This document shows, piece after piece, positions 44,507-53,553 of a DNA stretch of 64,000 bases. The translations under genes and the position numbers were made by a program. The first letter of the stretch is position 1; each line of letters starts with the position of its first letter. The stretch is from Candidatus Polarisedimenticolia bacterium. GTDB taxonomy: Bacteria > Acidobacteriota > Polarisedimenticolia > Gp22-AA2. The notes under the pieces are model-generated. The model had not been told where the DNA came from and ran no database searches. It worked only from the letters and a program-made list of their open reading frames with translations. The stretch is taken from the NCBI GenBank assembly GCA_036001465.1, contig DASYUH010000004.1, forward strand, positions 26,001 to 90,000, written 5' to 3'.

Positions 44507-47500
44507 TCAGAGGCTGTCGCCGAACCGGCTCGCGAGCAGGGCGAGGTCCGTGCCGTCCACCCTGCCGTCGAGGTTGATGTCGACCGGCAATCCATACAGG
44601 GCCAGTCCGGGATTGAGATAATTCGGATCGGTCGGCACGCAGTAATTCGCGTTCTGCGCGGTCATCGGAGTGAGCCCCCGGTCGCACTGCAACAGTCCTG
44701 TGGAGGTATTCTTCCTGGGCAGGTCGAGCCCGTCCTGGAGGGTGCACCCGCCGGGCACCAGCGTCCGGGTGGCCCCCGATCCCGTCTGCCACAGAGTGCC
44801 ATCCGGCTGGAGGGTGAAGTTCTCTCCGCGCACCGCGCCGAACGAGCGCGCCAGGACCGCCAGATCATATCCATCCACGCGTCCCGAGCCGTCGATGTCG
44901 GCGCGGTCGGTGAGGACGTTCGTCAGAATGATCGGCGCCTGGTCCGAGCCGCCGAACAGCGCGACGTCCGGGTAGGTGGCGTCGCTCACGAGGTTGATGT
45001 TGCCGGCGGCCAGCAGCGTCATGCCGTCGGGAACCCCGGCCGGATTGAGCACCGGGTCGGTGAAGAACAGGCCGTTGCCCATGCCGATGTAGATCGTCAC
45101 GTTGGGCGCGGACGTGCTCGCCCCGCCTGACGAGAGCACGATCAGATCCTGGACATCGTCCTGGTTCACATCGACGAATTGGACGTCCACCGGAGGGAAC
45201 GCGATCGGCAGGGGGTTCGGATTTCCGGGCGGCGCCAGCAGGTCCAGGCTGCCCGGCAGGATGATCCCCAGGCTGGACGTGCCCGGCTCGAGCGCCGCCA
45301 GGACGGGCGTCGTCATGTCCCGATCGAAGCGGGAGCGCGGATCGGTGGGGCTGACCCACGGGTTCGCGCACACCCTCTGGTCGGGCGCCATGAGCAGCCG
45401 CGTCGGGTCGCCCACGAGAGAGGTCTGGGGCGCGACGGGCGCCAGCGGGGGGGTGAACGATCCGCTGCCGTTCCCATAGAAGAGCTTGAGGGCATCGTCA
45501 CCGCTCCCCGGCGCCCCCTGTTCCATCACGACGAGGTCGTTCTGCGACCTGGAGCTGCAGGTGGGCCCGAACGTCGTGTTGGGCACGCAGTCGTAAGCCA
45601 GATGCCCCACCGCTGCGGCCACGGGGTTCGAGAGACCGGTGACCGAGGACCAGGAGGCGGGGGCCGGACGGAAACCGCCGGAGGCGTCGCCGATCAGGAA
45701 CGACAGAGCTCCGGAGCCGGGGGACCCGTCCCCCGCGTTGACCGTGACGATGTCGTTGACCGGCGGATCGCAGTCGACGTCGGATTTGCAGGCCGCCTTG
45801 TTCCGCACGCCGCCCAGGCACGTGTTGATGCAGATGCCGCCGTCGCAGGCGTCGCCGATACCGTCGCCGTCCCCGTCCGACTGGGTGCCGTTTCCGGTGA
45901 AGGGGCAGTTGTCGACGAGCTTGGTGATCGGATTGTAATCGGGGATGTTGTCCTGGTCGGTGTCGACGCTCTGGCAGTCGGCATCGAGGACCTGGCATTG
46001 ATCGCCGACGCCGTTCGCGTCGCCGTCGCACTGCAGCGTCACGGGATCGGGATTGAGGCACGTGGCGAACTCCGGCTGGTTCTGGTCCTCGCAGGGCGTG
46101 TCCAGGAAACACTCCGGGTAGCCAGTCTTGTCGTAGGACGGGCACCCGGCCGGGTTGTAGCGCGTGGGGCAGTTGTCGTCCACGTTCGGGACGCCGTCCT
46201 GGTCGTAGTCGTCGCTGTGCAGGACGAGCGGCTCCACCGAGGCGGCGACAGGATTGGCGCCGACGCTCTGGACGGCCCCCTCGACCTGGAGCCCGGTCGG
46301 CTCGCTGGTCACGACCTCCACCTGGTTCCCGGGGCCGTCGAGGACGAGCAGGTCGAGGGCCCCGTCCTGGCGCAGATCGGCCAGGGCCATGCCGCTGGCC
46401 GTGGAGATTTTCGTGAGCGGCTCCGGCGGCAACGTCCGGAACGTGGTCCCGGTTCCGGACAGGACATCGATCCGGGGCGGAGACGAGCTCAACATCGCCA
46501 GATCCTGTCCCACCGAGACATCGGCGGGGAAGATCGAAATCGCCAGGACGCTCTTCCACGGTGAGACCGGATTCGTGGGTGCGGCGCTGAACGCCAGCGC
46601 CCCGGGGACGCAGCCGGCTGCGGGGACACCGTCATTGTGGAACAGGTCGACGCGGTTGTCGGCGTAGGACAGGACCGCGAGATCGGGAGCGGGACCGGTG
46701 TCGGGGTCGTAATTGAGCAGGGCCAGCGCCGAGGGGCTGGACAGGCCGGTGAGGGCCGGGGTGGCCGCGGGGACGAACCCGCCGGTGCCGTCGCCCGCAT
46801 AGATGAGGACCTGGCCTCCGGTGAAATCGGCCACCGCCAGATCGGCCTTGCAGTCCCCGTCCAGATCGGCGAGGACACCGCCGCGCGGCCTGTGGCCGGC
46901 CCCCAGCGTAATGGTCGTTGTCAGGGCGAGCGGTCCGGCGAGCGCGCAGGAGGCGTTGGTGAAGACTTCGATCGTGCCGACGTCCGCCGTCGCGGACACG
47001 CAGGTACCGCCTCCCAGGCAATCGATGTCGACCTTGCACAACACGCCGGCATTCGTGCTGTTGGAGGAGCAGGTCGGCAGCCCCTGGTCGAGCGCGACGA
47101 GCGCGTCGCACGCGTCCCCGGTCGCGAGGGGCGCGGCGAGCAGGAAGGTCGGGCCCGGCCGGGCCGGGAGCGTCGTGGAGACGGTCAGCGGGAGGGCCGT
47201 TCCGCTGTTGGTGTACACCCCGATCGTCCCGGCGCTGCGGTTGGCGACGGCCAGGTCGAGATCCAAGTCCGCGTCGAAATCACCCGCCGCCATCCCTTCC
47301 GGGCCGTCTCCCGTCGTGATGATCTGGGTGGCACCGAACTCGCCGTCCGCAGTCCCCGGAAAATACCGCACGGTGTCGGAGCCACTGCTGGAGATCAGCA
47401 GGTCGGCCCTCCGGTCGGCGTTGAAATCGGCGAGCATGGCCTGGGCCGGTCCGAGACTGGTCGGCAGCGAATTGCGGCTTCGCATCCCCCCGGTCCGGTC

Positions 47501-48277
47501 GTTGACGCGTATGCGCGCGACGCCGAGGTCCAGTCCGCCGCCGGTCGCCTCGACGATCACCAGATCGGGGCTGCGCGAGCAGGCGGCGCCCACCTTCGAC
47601 ACTTTGTTCTCTGCCGGAGCGCCGCACACCCCATCGTCGCGGTACAGAAAGACATTGTCGTCCTCGTTATTGCATATGCCGTCGGGGCCCTCCGCCACCT
47701 CCAGTTCCTGTCCAGGGTTGGGGATCAGGGGACAATTGTCCAGGACCCCTGTGGTTGAATTGAAATCCGGGACCCCGTCGCAGTCCGAGTCCTCGCTGCA
47801 ATCCGGGTCGATCGGGGGAATCCTGCAGACGACGCCGTCGCTGTCCGTCTGCGTCGTCCCGCTCGCGGGCGGATTGTAGACGTTCGGGCAGTTGTCGAGG
47901 ACGTTGCTCACGCGATCGGAGTCCACATCCTCCGGGTTCAGGTCGGCGCTGGACAGGAACAGAGGGCCGGACGATGGGGAGGCGATGCTGGCCGGCCCCA
48001 CGCTGAACGGTGAGTCCTTCTGCGTCGCGAAGGTGCCGTCCTTCTGGTTGATCAAAATCGTGACCGTGCCGGCCTGATAGTTGGCGACGGCGAGGTCGTC
48101 GAAGCCATCCCGGTTGAAGTCGCCCGCGGTGAGATGCAGCGGCCGGTCGATCGGCCCGGGCCGGACGGCGAGCAGGGCGGCGGAGGCTCCGGGAGGATTG
48201 AGAAGGAGCGCGATACCGGCGTAGAAGGAGGGAAGAACGGAGGCCAGAAGGCCCGCACGCATCAGCCGGCGCATCAC
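44507..48277 (-). CDS. Large secreted FG-GAP / thrombospondin-3 repeat protein with dockerin-like end
   Basis: 1,256 residues. Signal peptide (about 8-34). Many FG-GAP/VCBS-type calcium loops follow, such as DFNRDGFDDLAV (about 53-64), DFDADLDLDLAV and DLDGDCKADLAV, suggesting beta-propellers. They are interrupted by thrombospondin type 3-like Cys/Asp segments (DNCPNVYNP, DQDGVPNVDDNCP, DGDGDGIGDACDGG). The C-terminus holds two dockerin-like half-sites, DIDGSGRVDGYDLAVLA and DINLDGRVDGTDLALLASRF. It is certainly extracellular and calcium-rich. Adhesion or surface display is likely. No cohesin is visible nearby, so dockerin pairing is unproven. It converges on the TonB-like gene with a seven-base gap. 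Confidence 0.82.
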   Translation of the reverse strand: MMRRLMRAGLLASVLPSFYAGIALLLNPPGASAALLAVRPGPIDRPLHLTAGDFNRDGFDDLAVANYQAGTVTILINQKDGTFATQKDSPFSVGPASIASPSSGPLFLSSADLNPEDVDSDRVSNVLDNCPNVYNPPASGTTQTDSDGVVCRIPPIDPDCSEDSDCDGVPDFNSTTGVLDNCPLIPNPGQELEVAEGPDGICNNEDDNVFLYRDDGVCGAPAENKVSKVGAACSRSPDLVIVEATGGGLDLGVARIRVNDRTGGMRSRNSLPTSLGPAQAMLADFNADRRADLLISSSGSDTVRYFPGTADGEFGATQIITTGDGPEGMAAGDFDADLDLDLAVANRSAGTIGVYTNSGTALPLTVSTTLPARPGPTFLLAAPLATGDACDALVALDQGLPTCSSNSTNAGVLCKVDIDCLGGGTCVSATADVGTIEVFTNASCALAGPLALTTTITLGAGHRPRGGVLADLDGDCKADLAVADFTGGQVLIYAGDGTGGFVPAATPALTGLSSPSALALLNYDPDTGPAPDLAVLSYADNRVDLFHNDGVPAAGCVPGALAFSAAPTNPVSPWKSVLAISIFPADVSVGQDLAMLSSSPPRIDVLSGTGTTFRTLPPEPLTKISTASGMALADLRQDGALDLLVLDGPGNQVEVVTSEPTGLQVEGAVQSVGANPVAASVEPLVLHSDDYDQDGVPNVDDNCPTRYNPAGCPSYDKTGYPECFLDTPCEDQNQPEFATCLNPDPVTLQCDGDANGVGDQCQVLDADCQSVDTDQDNIPDYNPITKLVDNCPFTGNGTQSDGDGDGIGDACDGGICINTCLGGVRNKAACKSDVDCDPPVNDIVTVNAGDGSPGSGALSFLIGDASGGFRPAPASWSSVTGLSNPVAAAVGHLAYDCVPNTTFGPTCSSRSQNDLVVMEQGAPGSGDDALKLFYGNGSGSFTPPLAPVAPQTSLVGDPTRLLMAPDQRVCANPWVSPTDPRSRFDRDMTTPVLAALEPGTSSLGIILPGSLDLLAPPGNPNPLPIAFPPVDVQFVDVNQDDVQDLIVLSSGGASTSAPNVTIYIGMGNGLFFTDPVLNPAGVPDGMTLLAAGNINLVSDATYPDVALFGGSDQAPIILTNVLTDRADIDGSGRVDGYDLAVLARSFGAVRGENFTLQPDGTLWQTGSGATRTLVPGGCTLQDGLDLPRKNTSTGLLQCDRGLTPMTAQNANYCVPTDPNYLNPGLALYGLPVDINLDGRVDGTDLALLASRFGDSL

Positions 48278-48398
48278 CTTGTCGGGTCTTCCCTCAACCT
48301 GACCTTCAAGAAAAACTCCAAGCTCCTGAAAGAGTTACGCGACATCGTACCGGCGAGATCCCCGGAAGTCAAGAAAGGAGGGATCGCCGGCTGCGGTG

Positions 48399-48404
48399 TA
48401 TAAT
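48399..48404 (+). promoter_or_regulatory. -10 box upstream of rsmD
   Basis: A perfect TATAAT about 41 bases before the TTG start of rsmD, with no good -35 at 16-18 bp. It lies in the divergent 167-bp gap between the FG-GAP gene and rsmD. Confidence 0.35.
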
Positions 48405-48444
48405 CCACACCCCGCAGGAGATAGAGCGGAGGGCGGGCTCTCAA

Positions 48445-49011
48445 TTGCGAGTCACGGGCGGGGAGGCCAGGGGGCGGCGCCTGAAGGCCCCGGGTCGCCT
48501 CCGGATCAGGCCGACCGCCGACAGGGTGCGTGAGGCGTTGTTCGACATTCTGGGGGGGCGCGTGCCCGGGTCGCGCTTCCTGGACGCCTACGCAGGCACC
48601 GGGGCCGTCGGATGCGAAGCCCTCAGCCGAGGGGCCGCGCGGGTCGTCTTCCTGGAGCGGCAGCGCGGGGCCTTGCGGCTGATCCGCGACAACCTCGGCC
48701 TCGGCCCCTGGTCCGGTTCCTCGGAGATCCTCGCAGGAGAGGTCTCCGCGTTGCTGCGCGACCTCGGGAGATCCGGGGCCCGCTTCGACATCATGTTTCT
48801 CGATCCCCCCTACGACGAGCCGTCCCTCGAGGGCGCTCTGCGTCTCGCGGCCCGACTCCTCGAGGCGGGCGGCCTGCTGATTCTGGAGCACCGATCCGCG
48901 GCCGTGGCGCCGGCCGTGGCCGGCCTTTCCCCATCCAGAACGTATCGCTACGGCGATACGAGCCTGTCGGTCTGCCGTCCCGAGAAGGACCCCGGCACCG
49001 CACATGACTGA
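48445..49011 (+). CDS. rsmD: 16S rRNA (guanine-966-N2)-methyltransferase RsmD
   Basis: 188 residues. Opening RVTGGEARGRRLKAP and RPTADRVREALFDIL are typical. The SAM-binding motif is FLDAYAGTGAVGCEALSRGA (about 45-64) and the catalytic DPPY is in FLDPPYDEP (about 117). TTG start. It overlaps the following membrane gene by eight bases. No coaD follows, unlike many genomes. Confidence 0.93.
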   Translation: MRVTGGEARGRRLKAPGRLRIRPTADRVREALFDILGGRVPGSRFLDAYAGTGAVGCEALSRGAARVVFLERQRGALRLIRDNLGLGPWSGSSEILAGEVSALLRDLGRSGARFDIMFLDPPYDEPSLEGALRLAARLLEAGGLLILEHRSAAVAPAVAGLSPSRTYRYGDTSLSVCRPEKDPGTAHD

Positions 49012-51352
49012 TCGGCTGTCCCGGACCGCCTTGCTCCTGATCGCGCTCCTCTGCGTATCGTTCTGCCTGACGGAGCTGGCGGAGGTCGACCTGCACTGGC
49101 ACCTCCTGGCGGGGGAGCGGATCCTGCGCGAGGGCCGGGTGCCGCGTCTCGATGATCTCACCTACACGTCGGCCGGCAGGCCCTGGACCGATCTTCACTG
49201 GCTGTTCCAGATCGCGCTGGCCACCGCCTACCGCGCCGGCGGCTGGCTCGGCATCGATCTCCTGAAGATCGGCTGCGTGGCGGGCGCCTTCCTCCTGATG
49301 GGTTCGACCGCCTTGCGCCGCGGGGTCTCGACGGCGTTCCTTGCGCCGCTCGGCCTGGTCGCCGTGCTCGCCTCCCAGGAACGGTTCAGCCCGCGCCCGG
49401 AGGTGGCGTCGTTCCTCCTCCTCGCCGCCCTCCTGGCCATCCTCGAGGAGCGCGACAGGCATCCGCGCTTGCTCTGGCTCCTCCCGGCCCTGCTCGCGCT
49501 CTGGGCCAACTGCCACGCCCTGTACGTCGTCGGGCTGATGGTCCTCGGCCTCACGGCCGCCGGCGACCTGATCGAAGCCCGCCGCCCGGGAGTCCGGGCC
49601 GCCGCGGCAAGTCCCTCCGCGCCGGCCGCGCGCCTGGCGGGAATCGCCGTGCTGTCGTTCGCGGCGACCGCCGTCACACCGTTCGGTTTCGCGGGATGGG
49701 TCCTCCCCTGGCGGCTCCTGTTCGAGCGGATCGCCGCCGACAACATCTACGCACGCAATATTGCAGAGTTTCAGGCCCCCTTCGGCGGGTTCGGCCCGAC
49801 CACCTCGATCGCCGCCTTCGCGCTCCTCGCCGTGATGGCGATCGCGGGGATGGTCCTGGGCCGCAGAGCGGCGCGGCCGGCCGATGCGCTGTCGCTCGGG
49901 GGCCTGTTCGTCCTGGCCCTGCTCGCCCGCCGCAACATCCCGCTGTTCGCGCTCGCCTCCCTGCCCTGCGCCGTCCCGTCGCTCCAGGCGGTGCTGACGG
50001 AGAGGGCGGAGCGCCTTGCCGGCACACGGGGGACGGGACGGGTCTGGATCCGCCGGACGTCGAGCGCGGGCGCCCTGGGGGTTCTCCTCGTCACGGTCTT
50101 CTTCCTGGCCGACACCTGGTCCAACCGGTTCTACGAGCGGGACGGCACGCAGCGCTATTTCGGGAGCGGACCGGCTCCGGGCCTCTATCCGGAGGGGGCG
50201 GCGGACTTCGTGCTCAGGGAGAAGCCGCAGGGGGAAGTGATCCACGACATGACCATGGGGGGGTTTCTTGCATGGCGCTGGCATCCGGCGCGCCGCACCT
50301 TCATCGACGGCCGCCTGGAGGTGCACGATGAGACGCTGTTTCGAACCTACCTCGCCCTGGAGCGTGACCCCGTGCTGTTCGAGGAGACCGCGCGAAAACT
50401 GGGCGCGGGGACGGTGCTCTGGAGCCACAGGCACAGTCCGGAGGCCTCGGTCCTGCTTCGCTACCTGGCGGACAGCCCGGACTGGCGCCTGGTGTACGTC
50501 GACCTCGCCGCCAGTGTCTTCATGCGGAAGCCCGCGGGAGGCGGGGTCGGAGGGCCGGAGGCGATCGATCGTGCCGACAAGACGCTGGGAGACCGGATCC
50601 TGCGGGAGATCCGGAATGCCGAGGCGGCCCGGGCGGATCCGGCGCCGGCGTTCCTGCGCCGTCTGCTGCCGCGCCGTCCGGTCCCGGTCGCAGCCGTGAA
50701 CGCCGCCCTCTTCTTCGGCATCACGGGGGCGGACGCGGCGGCCGAGACCCTGTTCCGCGCCGCCCTGGCGCAGGCCCCCGAAAACCCCGTCATCCATTAC
50801 GACCTTGGGCTCGTCCTGGCGCGGGCCGGGCGCGGCGGCGAGGCGCAGGCCGAATTCGAGACGGCGCTGCGCCACGATCCGTCCATGGGCGCCGCCAGGG
50901 AGGGGCTCGCGCTCCACCTGCTGGCGGAGGGGGATGAGCCGGGTGCCCTGCGCCATTGGGCGGCCGCCGAGCGCAGCGGACCTCTCGCGGTCCCCTCGCT
51001 GCGGGCTCGCGGCGCCCTCCTGGCCCGGCAGGGGAAGATCGACGACGCGATCCAGGACTACCGCAAGGCGATCGACGGCGCCCCCCGCGATCTCAAGCTG
51101 CGATCCGACCTCGCTCTGCTGTACCACCGGCGCGGAATGGGACAGCAGGCCGCGGCCGAGATCCGGAGCGCGCTGCGCATCGATCCCCGCGCCTGCGCGC
51201 CGCGCGTCGTGCTCGGCCGGATCAGCGCCGAGGCCGGCAGGCCTCAGGAGGCGGAGGCCATCTACCGCGAGGCGATCAGCCTGTCCGGGGGGCACTGCCC
51301 GGAGGCCGAGAAGGGCCTGCAGGATCTCCTCTGGGGCCATGCCGCGAATTGA
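49004..51352 (+). CDS. Polytopic membrane protein with C-terminal TPR domain
   Basis: 782 residues. The N-terminal half (about 1-380) has roughly nine to ten hydrophobic segments. The first loop, ELAEVDLHWHLLAGERILRE, resembles the Asp/His/Gly pattern of GT-C-like membrane proteins of unknown activity (D-x-x-W-H-L-x-x-G). Then comes a soluble region (about 385-560, GGFLAWRWHPARRTFIDGR) and tetratricopeptide repeats (about 570-780, for example AIDGAPRDLKLRSDLALLYH). Glycosyltransferase or envelope-assembly roles are possible but not shown. It is translationally coupled to rsmD by overlap. Confidence 0.7.
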   Translation: MTDRLSRTALLLIALLCVSFCLTELAEVDLHWHLLAGERILREGRVPRLDDLTYTSAGRPWTDLHWLFQIALATAYRAGGWLGIDLLKIGCVAGAFLLMGSTALRRGVSTAFLAPLGLVAVLASQERFSPRPEVASFLLLAALLAILEERDRHPRLLWLLPALLALWANCHALYVVGLMVLGLTAAGDLIEARRPGVRAAAASPSAPAARLAGIAVLSFAATAVTPFGFAGWVLPWRLLFERIAADNIYARNIAEFQAPFGGFGPTTSIAAFALLAVMAIAGMVLGRRAARPADALSLGGLFVLALLARRNIPLFALASLPCAVPSLQAVLTERAERLAGTRGTGRVWIRRTSSAGALGVLLVTVFFLADTWSNRFYERDGTQRYFGSGPAPGLYPEGAADFVLREKPQGEVIHDMTMGGFLAWRWHPARRTFIDGRLEVHDETLFRTYLALERDPVLFEETARKLGAGTVLWSHRHSPEASVLLRYLADSPDWRLVYVDLAASVFMRKPAGGGVGGPEAIDRADKTLGDRILREIRNAEAARADPAPAFLRRLLPRRPVPVAAVNAALFFGITGADAAAETLFRAALAQAPENPVIHYDLGLVLARAGRGGEAQAEFETALRHDPSMGAAREGLALHLLAEGDEPGALRHWAAAERSGPLAVPSLRARGALLARQGKIDDAIQDYRKAIDGAPRDLKLRSDLALLYHRRGMGQQAAAEIRSALRIDPRACAPRVVLGRISAEAGRPQEAEAIYREAISLSGGHCPEAEKGLQDLLWGHAAN

Positions 51353-51443
51353 CCGGCGGGCAGCCCTCGGGCTCCCCGGGCGCCGCGCATTTCAACTCCG
51401 TAATCGCAGCCGTGGCGCAGCGCATCCATCCGGCGCTCTCTCC

Positions 51444-51471
51444 TTGACTTCGGGGATTCGACACATATTTT
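51444..51471 (+). promoter_or_regulatory. Sigma70-type promoter for the LysM gene
   Basis: TTGACT (51444-51449), N16, TATTTT (51466-51471), about 55 bases before the LysM start, in a 174-bp intergenic gap that otherwise shows nothing recognisable. Confidence 0.4.
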
Positions 51472-51526
51472 TGTAGCCGGGGCGCCCCGCCGTCCTCGAC
51501 ACGGCAGGCCGTCAGGAGATCGGAGA

Positions 51527-52963
51527 ATGCACAAAGCGCGCGTGGCGTTTCTGATGTCGGCGGCGGCTCTCGTTCTGGCAGGCAGTTTCATCGGGACGGC
51601 CCGTCCGGCCGCGCAGGAGACGCAGGGCACTCCGTCCTCCGCGCCGGGGGTCGAGGGCCGGGGGCAGGAGGAGGGCCGGCAGGCGGATGAGTCCACCCGC
51701 CCGGTTGGCCGGAAGCACGGCAGGAGCAGGAGTGAAGGGGTCGCGCTGCAGCCCGGCTCGACGGCGCCTCCGACGAACCTCAAGAAGGTCGGCGATCACT
51801 GGACGCCGTACGATCCCCCCGATCCGGAGTCGTTCCCTCCCGATGCCACGCTGCACATCATCGTTCCGGGCGACACCCTGTGGGACCTGGCCGACCTGGT
51901 ATTCGGCAATCCGTATCTCTGGCCGCAGATCTGGAACGAGAACCGCTACATCCTGGACTCGCACTGGATCTACCCGGGCGACCCGCTGCTCCTTCCGGCG
52001 CGGCCGACGGTGGTCGGGGAGATCGTGCCGCAGGGCCAGGAAGGCGCCCCGCCCGTCGCGCCGACCGGTCCGGAGCCGACCGAGGAGCCGGCGACCGAGG
52101 GCCCGGAGGTGGCGGCCGAGAGACCGGAAGCCGGGGCCCCGGCGCCGAAGGACTCGGACACGGCGCACGCCGCCCGCACCCTTCCGAAGCTCGAGATGCT
52201 GACCGACGAGTACGACCTGCGCTGCTCCGGCTACATCGCGCCGCGCGAAGCGAAGCCCGATTACTTCATCGCCAATCAGGAAGACGAGGCGAAAATGGGG
52301 CTCACCGAGGGGGACATCGTCTACCTGAATCGCGGCCAGAGCAACGGTCACATGGAGACCGGCACCGAGTACAGCGCCGTGATCCGCGAGGGGGAGGTCC
52401 GGCACCCGGTCACCCACAAGTTCCTCGGCTACTACTACAAGCGGCTTGGCTCGGTGAGAGTCCTGGCGGCCCAGGAGACGACGGCCATCGCCACGATTTC
52501 CATGGCCTGCGACGAGATCCGGACGGGAGACGCGCTGGTCCCGCTCCTGGTGACCCCGATCCCCTCGAAGGCGGTCCCGGAGTTCAACCGGCTCACCGTG
52601 GTGTCGCCCGACAAGCCGACGGGCTACGTCGTGCACGTGGGGGACAGCCAGGAGCGGGCGTCGGCGGGGCAGCTCGTCGACATCGACATGGGGTACGACG
52701 ATGGGCTGAAGGCGGGGGACTTCCTGACGGTGTTCCTGCCGACCGAGCCGTACGACAAGTTTCCGAAAGTCAAATACAACTACACGATCAAGAACAACCG
52801 CTACCAGAGCCGGCCGATCTGGAAGGATGACAACGACAACATTCCCCCGGCCAAGACGATCGGTCAGATGGTGGTGATCTACACCGAGAAGAAGACCGCG
52901 ACCGCCAAGATCCTGCAGTCGGTCCGCGAGATCGAGATCGGGGACTCGATCGTCGTCTACTGA
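51527..52963 (+). CDS. Secreted LysM domain protein
   Basis: 478 residues with a signal peptide (about 8-30) and one LysM motif (about 105-150: HIIVPGDTLWDLADLVFG, then NPYLWPQIWNENRYI and IYPGDPLLLP), which would bind peptidoglycan. A Pro/Glu-rich spacer (about 165-220) leads to a C-terminal part (about 225-478) without a recognised family, containing two similar-looking beta-rich stretches (GDIVYLNRGQSN and GDFLTVFLPTEPYDKFP). Similar proteins are listed as LysM peptidoglycan-binding proteins in Acidobacteria and delta-proteobacteria. No hydrolase domain is seen. Its end overlaps the convergent AMMECR1 gene by seven bases. Confidence 0.78.
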   Translation: MHKARVAFLMSAAALVLAGSFIGTARPAAQETQGTPSSAPGVEGRGQEEGRQADESTRPVGRKHGRSRSEGVALQPGSTAPPTNLKKVGDHWTPYDPPDPESFPPDATLHIIVPGDTLWDLADLVFGNPYLWPQIWNENRYILDSHWIYPGDPLLLPARPTVVGEIVPQGQEGAPPVAPTGPEPTEEPATEGPEVAAERPEAGAPAPKDSDTAHAARTLPKLEMLTDEYDLRCSGYIAPREAKPDYFIANQEDEAKMGLTEGDIVYLNRGQSNGHMETGTEYSAVIREGEVRHPVTHKFLGYYYKRLGSVRVLAAQETTAIATISMACDEIRTGDALVPLLVTPIPSKAVPEFNRLTVVSPDKPTGYVVHVGDSQERASAGQLVDIDMGYDDGLKAGDFLTVFLPTEPYDKFPKVKYNYTIKNNRYQSRPIWKDDNDNIPPAKTIGQMVVIYTEKKTATAKILQSVREIEIGDSIVVY

Positions 52964-53538
52964 CCCGCCCGCCCGGCCTCCGCGAACACCTGGGCGGAAA
53001 AGGCCTCGACCTCAGCCGTTTCTCTCCACGCGGTTCTCGACAGACCCGCCTTGAGGCAGGTCTCCTCGAGAAACGTCAGGACATCCCACCCCTGCTGGAC
53101 GGCGACCTGAGGCAGGAGGAGGCCGCGCCGGCCTGAGGCGCTCACCATCAGTCCGTGGAGTCCGAGCGTGATCTGGGACGGCTCGCGCACGCGGAACGGA
53201 ACGTCGAGCGCCGAGATCTCGATGGTCAGCCCCGCGAGCTCGGAGGAGCGGATCGGATCGAAGCGCCGGTCCTGCGTGGCGGCGGCGACGGCGCAGGCTG
53301 CCACGGTTTCGGCGAGCGGCCCCCCCGGTGACACCATTCCGACGCAGCCGCGCAGGGTCCGGCCCCGATGGAGGCTCACGAAGGCCCCCTGCTCGCGGCG
53401 CAGGCGCGCCGGCGGATCGTCGAGTGTGGGGGCGGATCCGCCAGAGAGGCCGGCGGCGATGGATCGACGCGCAAGGTCGAGGAGGAGCCCCTGCTCGACC
53501 TCGGTGAGGCTCGGAAGCGGCTCCGGCATGACGGTCAT
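52957..53538 (-). CDS. amrA: AMMECR1 domain protein (AmmeMemoRadiSam system protein A)
   Basis: 193 residues covering the AMMECR1 domain, with the invariant LRGCVGMV (compare LRGCIG) at about 62-69 and RFDPIRSSEL. It ends in LLLPQVAVQQGWDVLTFLEE, also conserved. In many genomes it is encoded with a MEMO protein (AmmeMemoRadiSam B) and a radical SAM protein; neither is next to it here, and the radical SAM gene at 7.4 kb is of a different type. Biochemical function unknown; recent work on homologues suggests modification of phenolic or tyrosyl groups. Confidence 0.88.
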   Translation of the reverse strand: MTVMPEPLPSLTEVEQGLLLDLARRSIAAGLSGGSAPTLDDPPARLRREQGAFVSLHRGRTLRGCVGMVSPGGPLAETVAACAVAAATQDRRFDPIRSSELAGLTIEISALDVPFRVREPSQITLGLHGLMVSASGRRGLLLPQVAVQQGWDVLTFLEETCLKAGLSRTAWRETAEVEAFSAQVFAEAGRAGQ

Positions 53539-53553
53539 GTCCCGGCCAGGATC

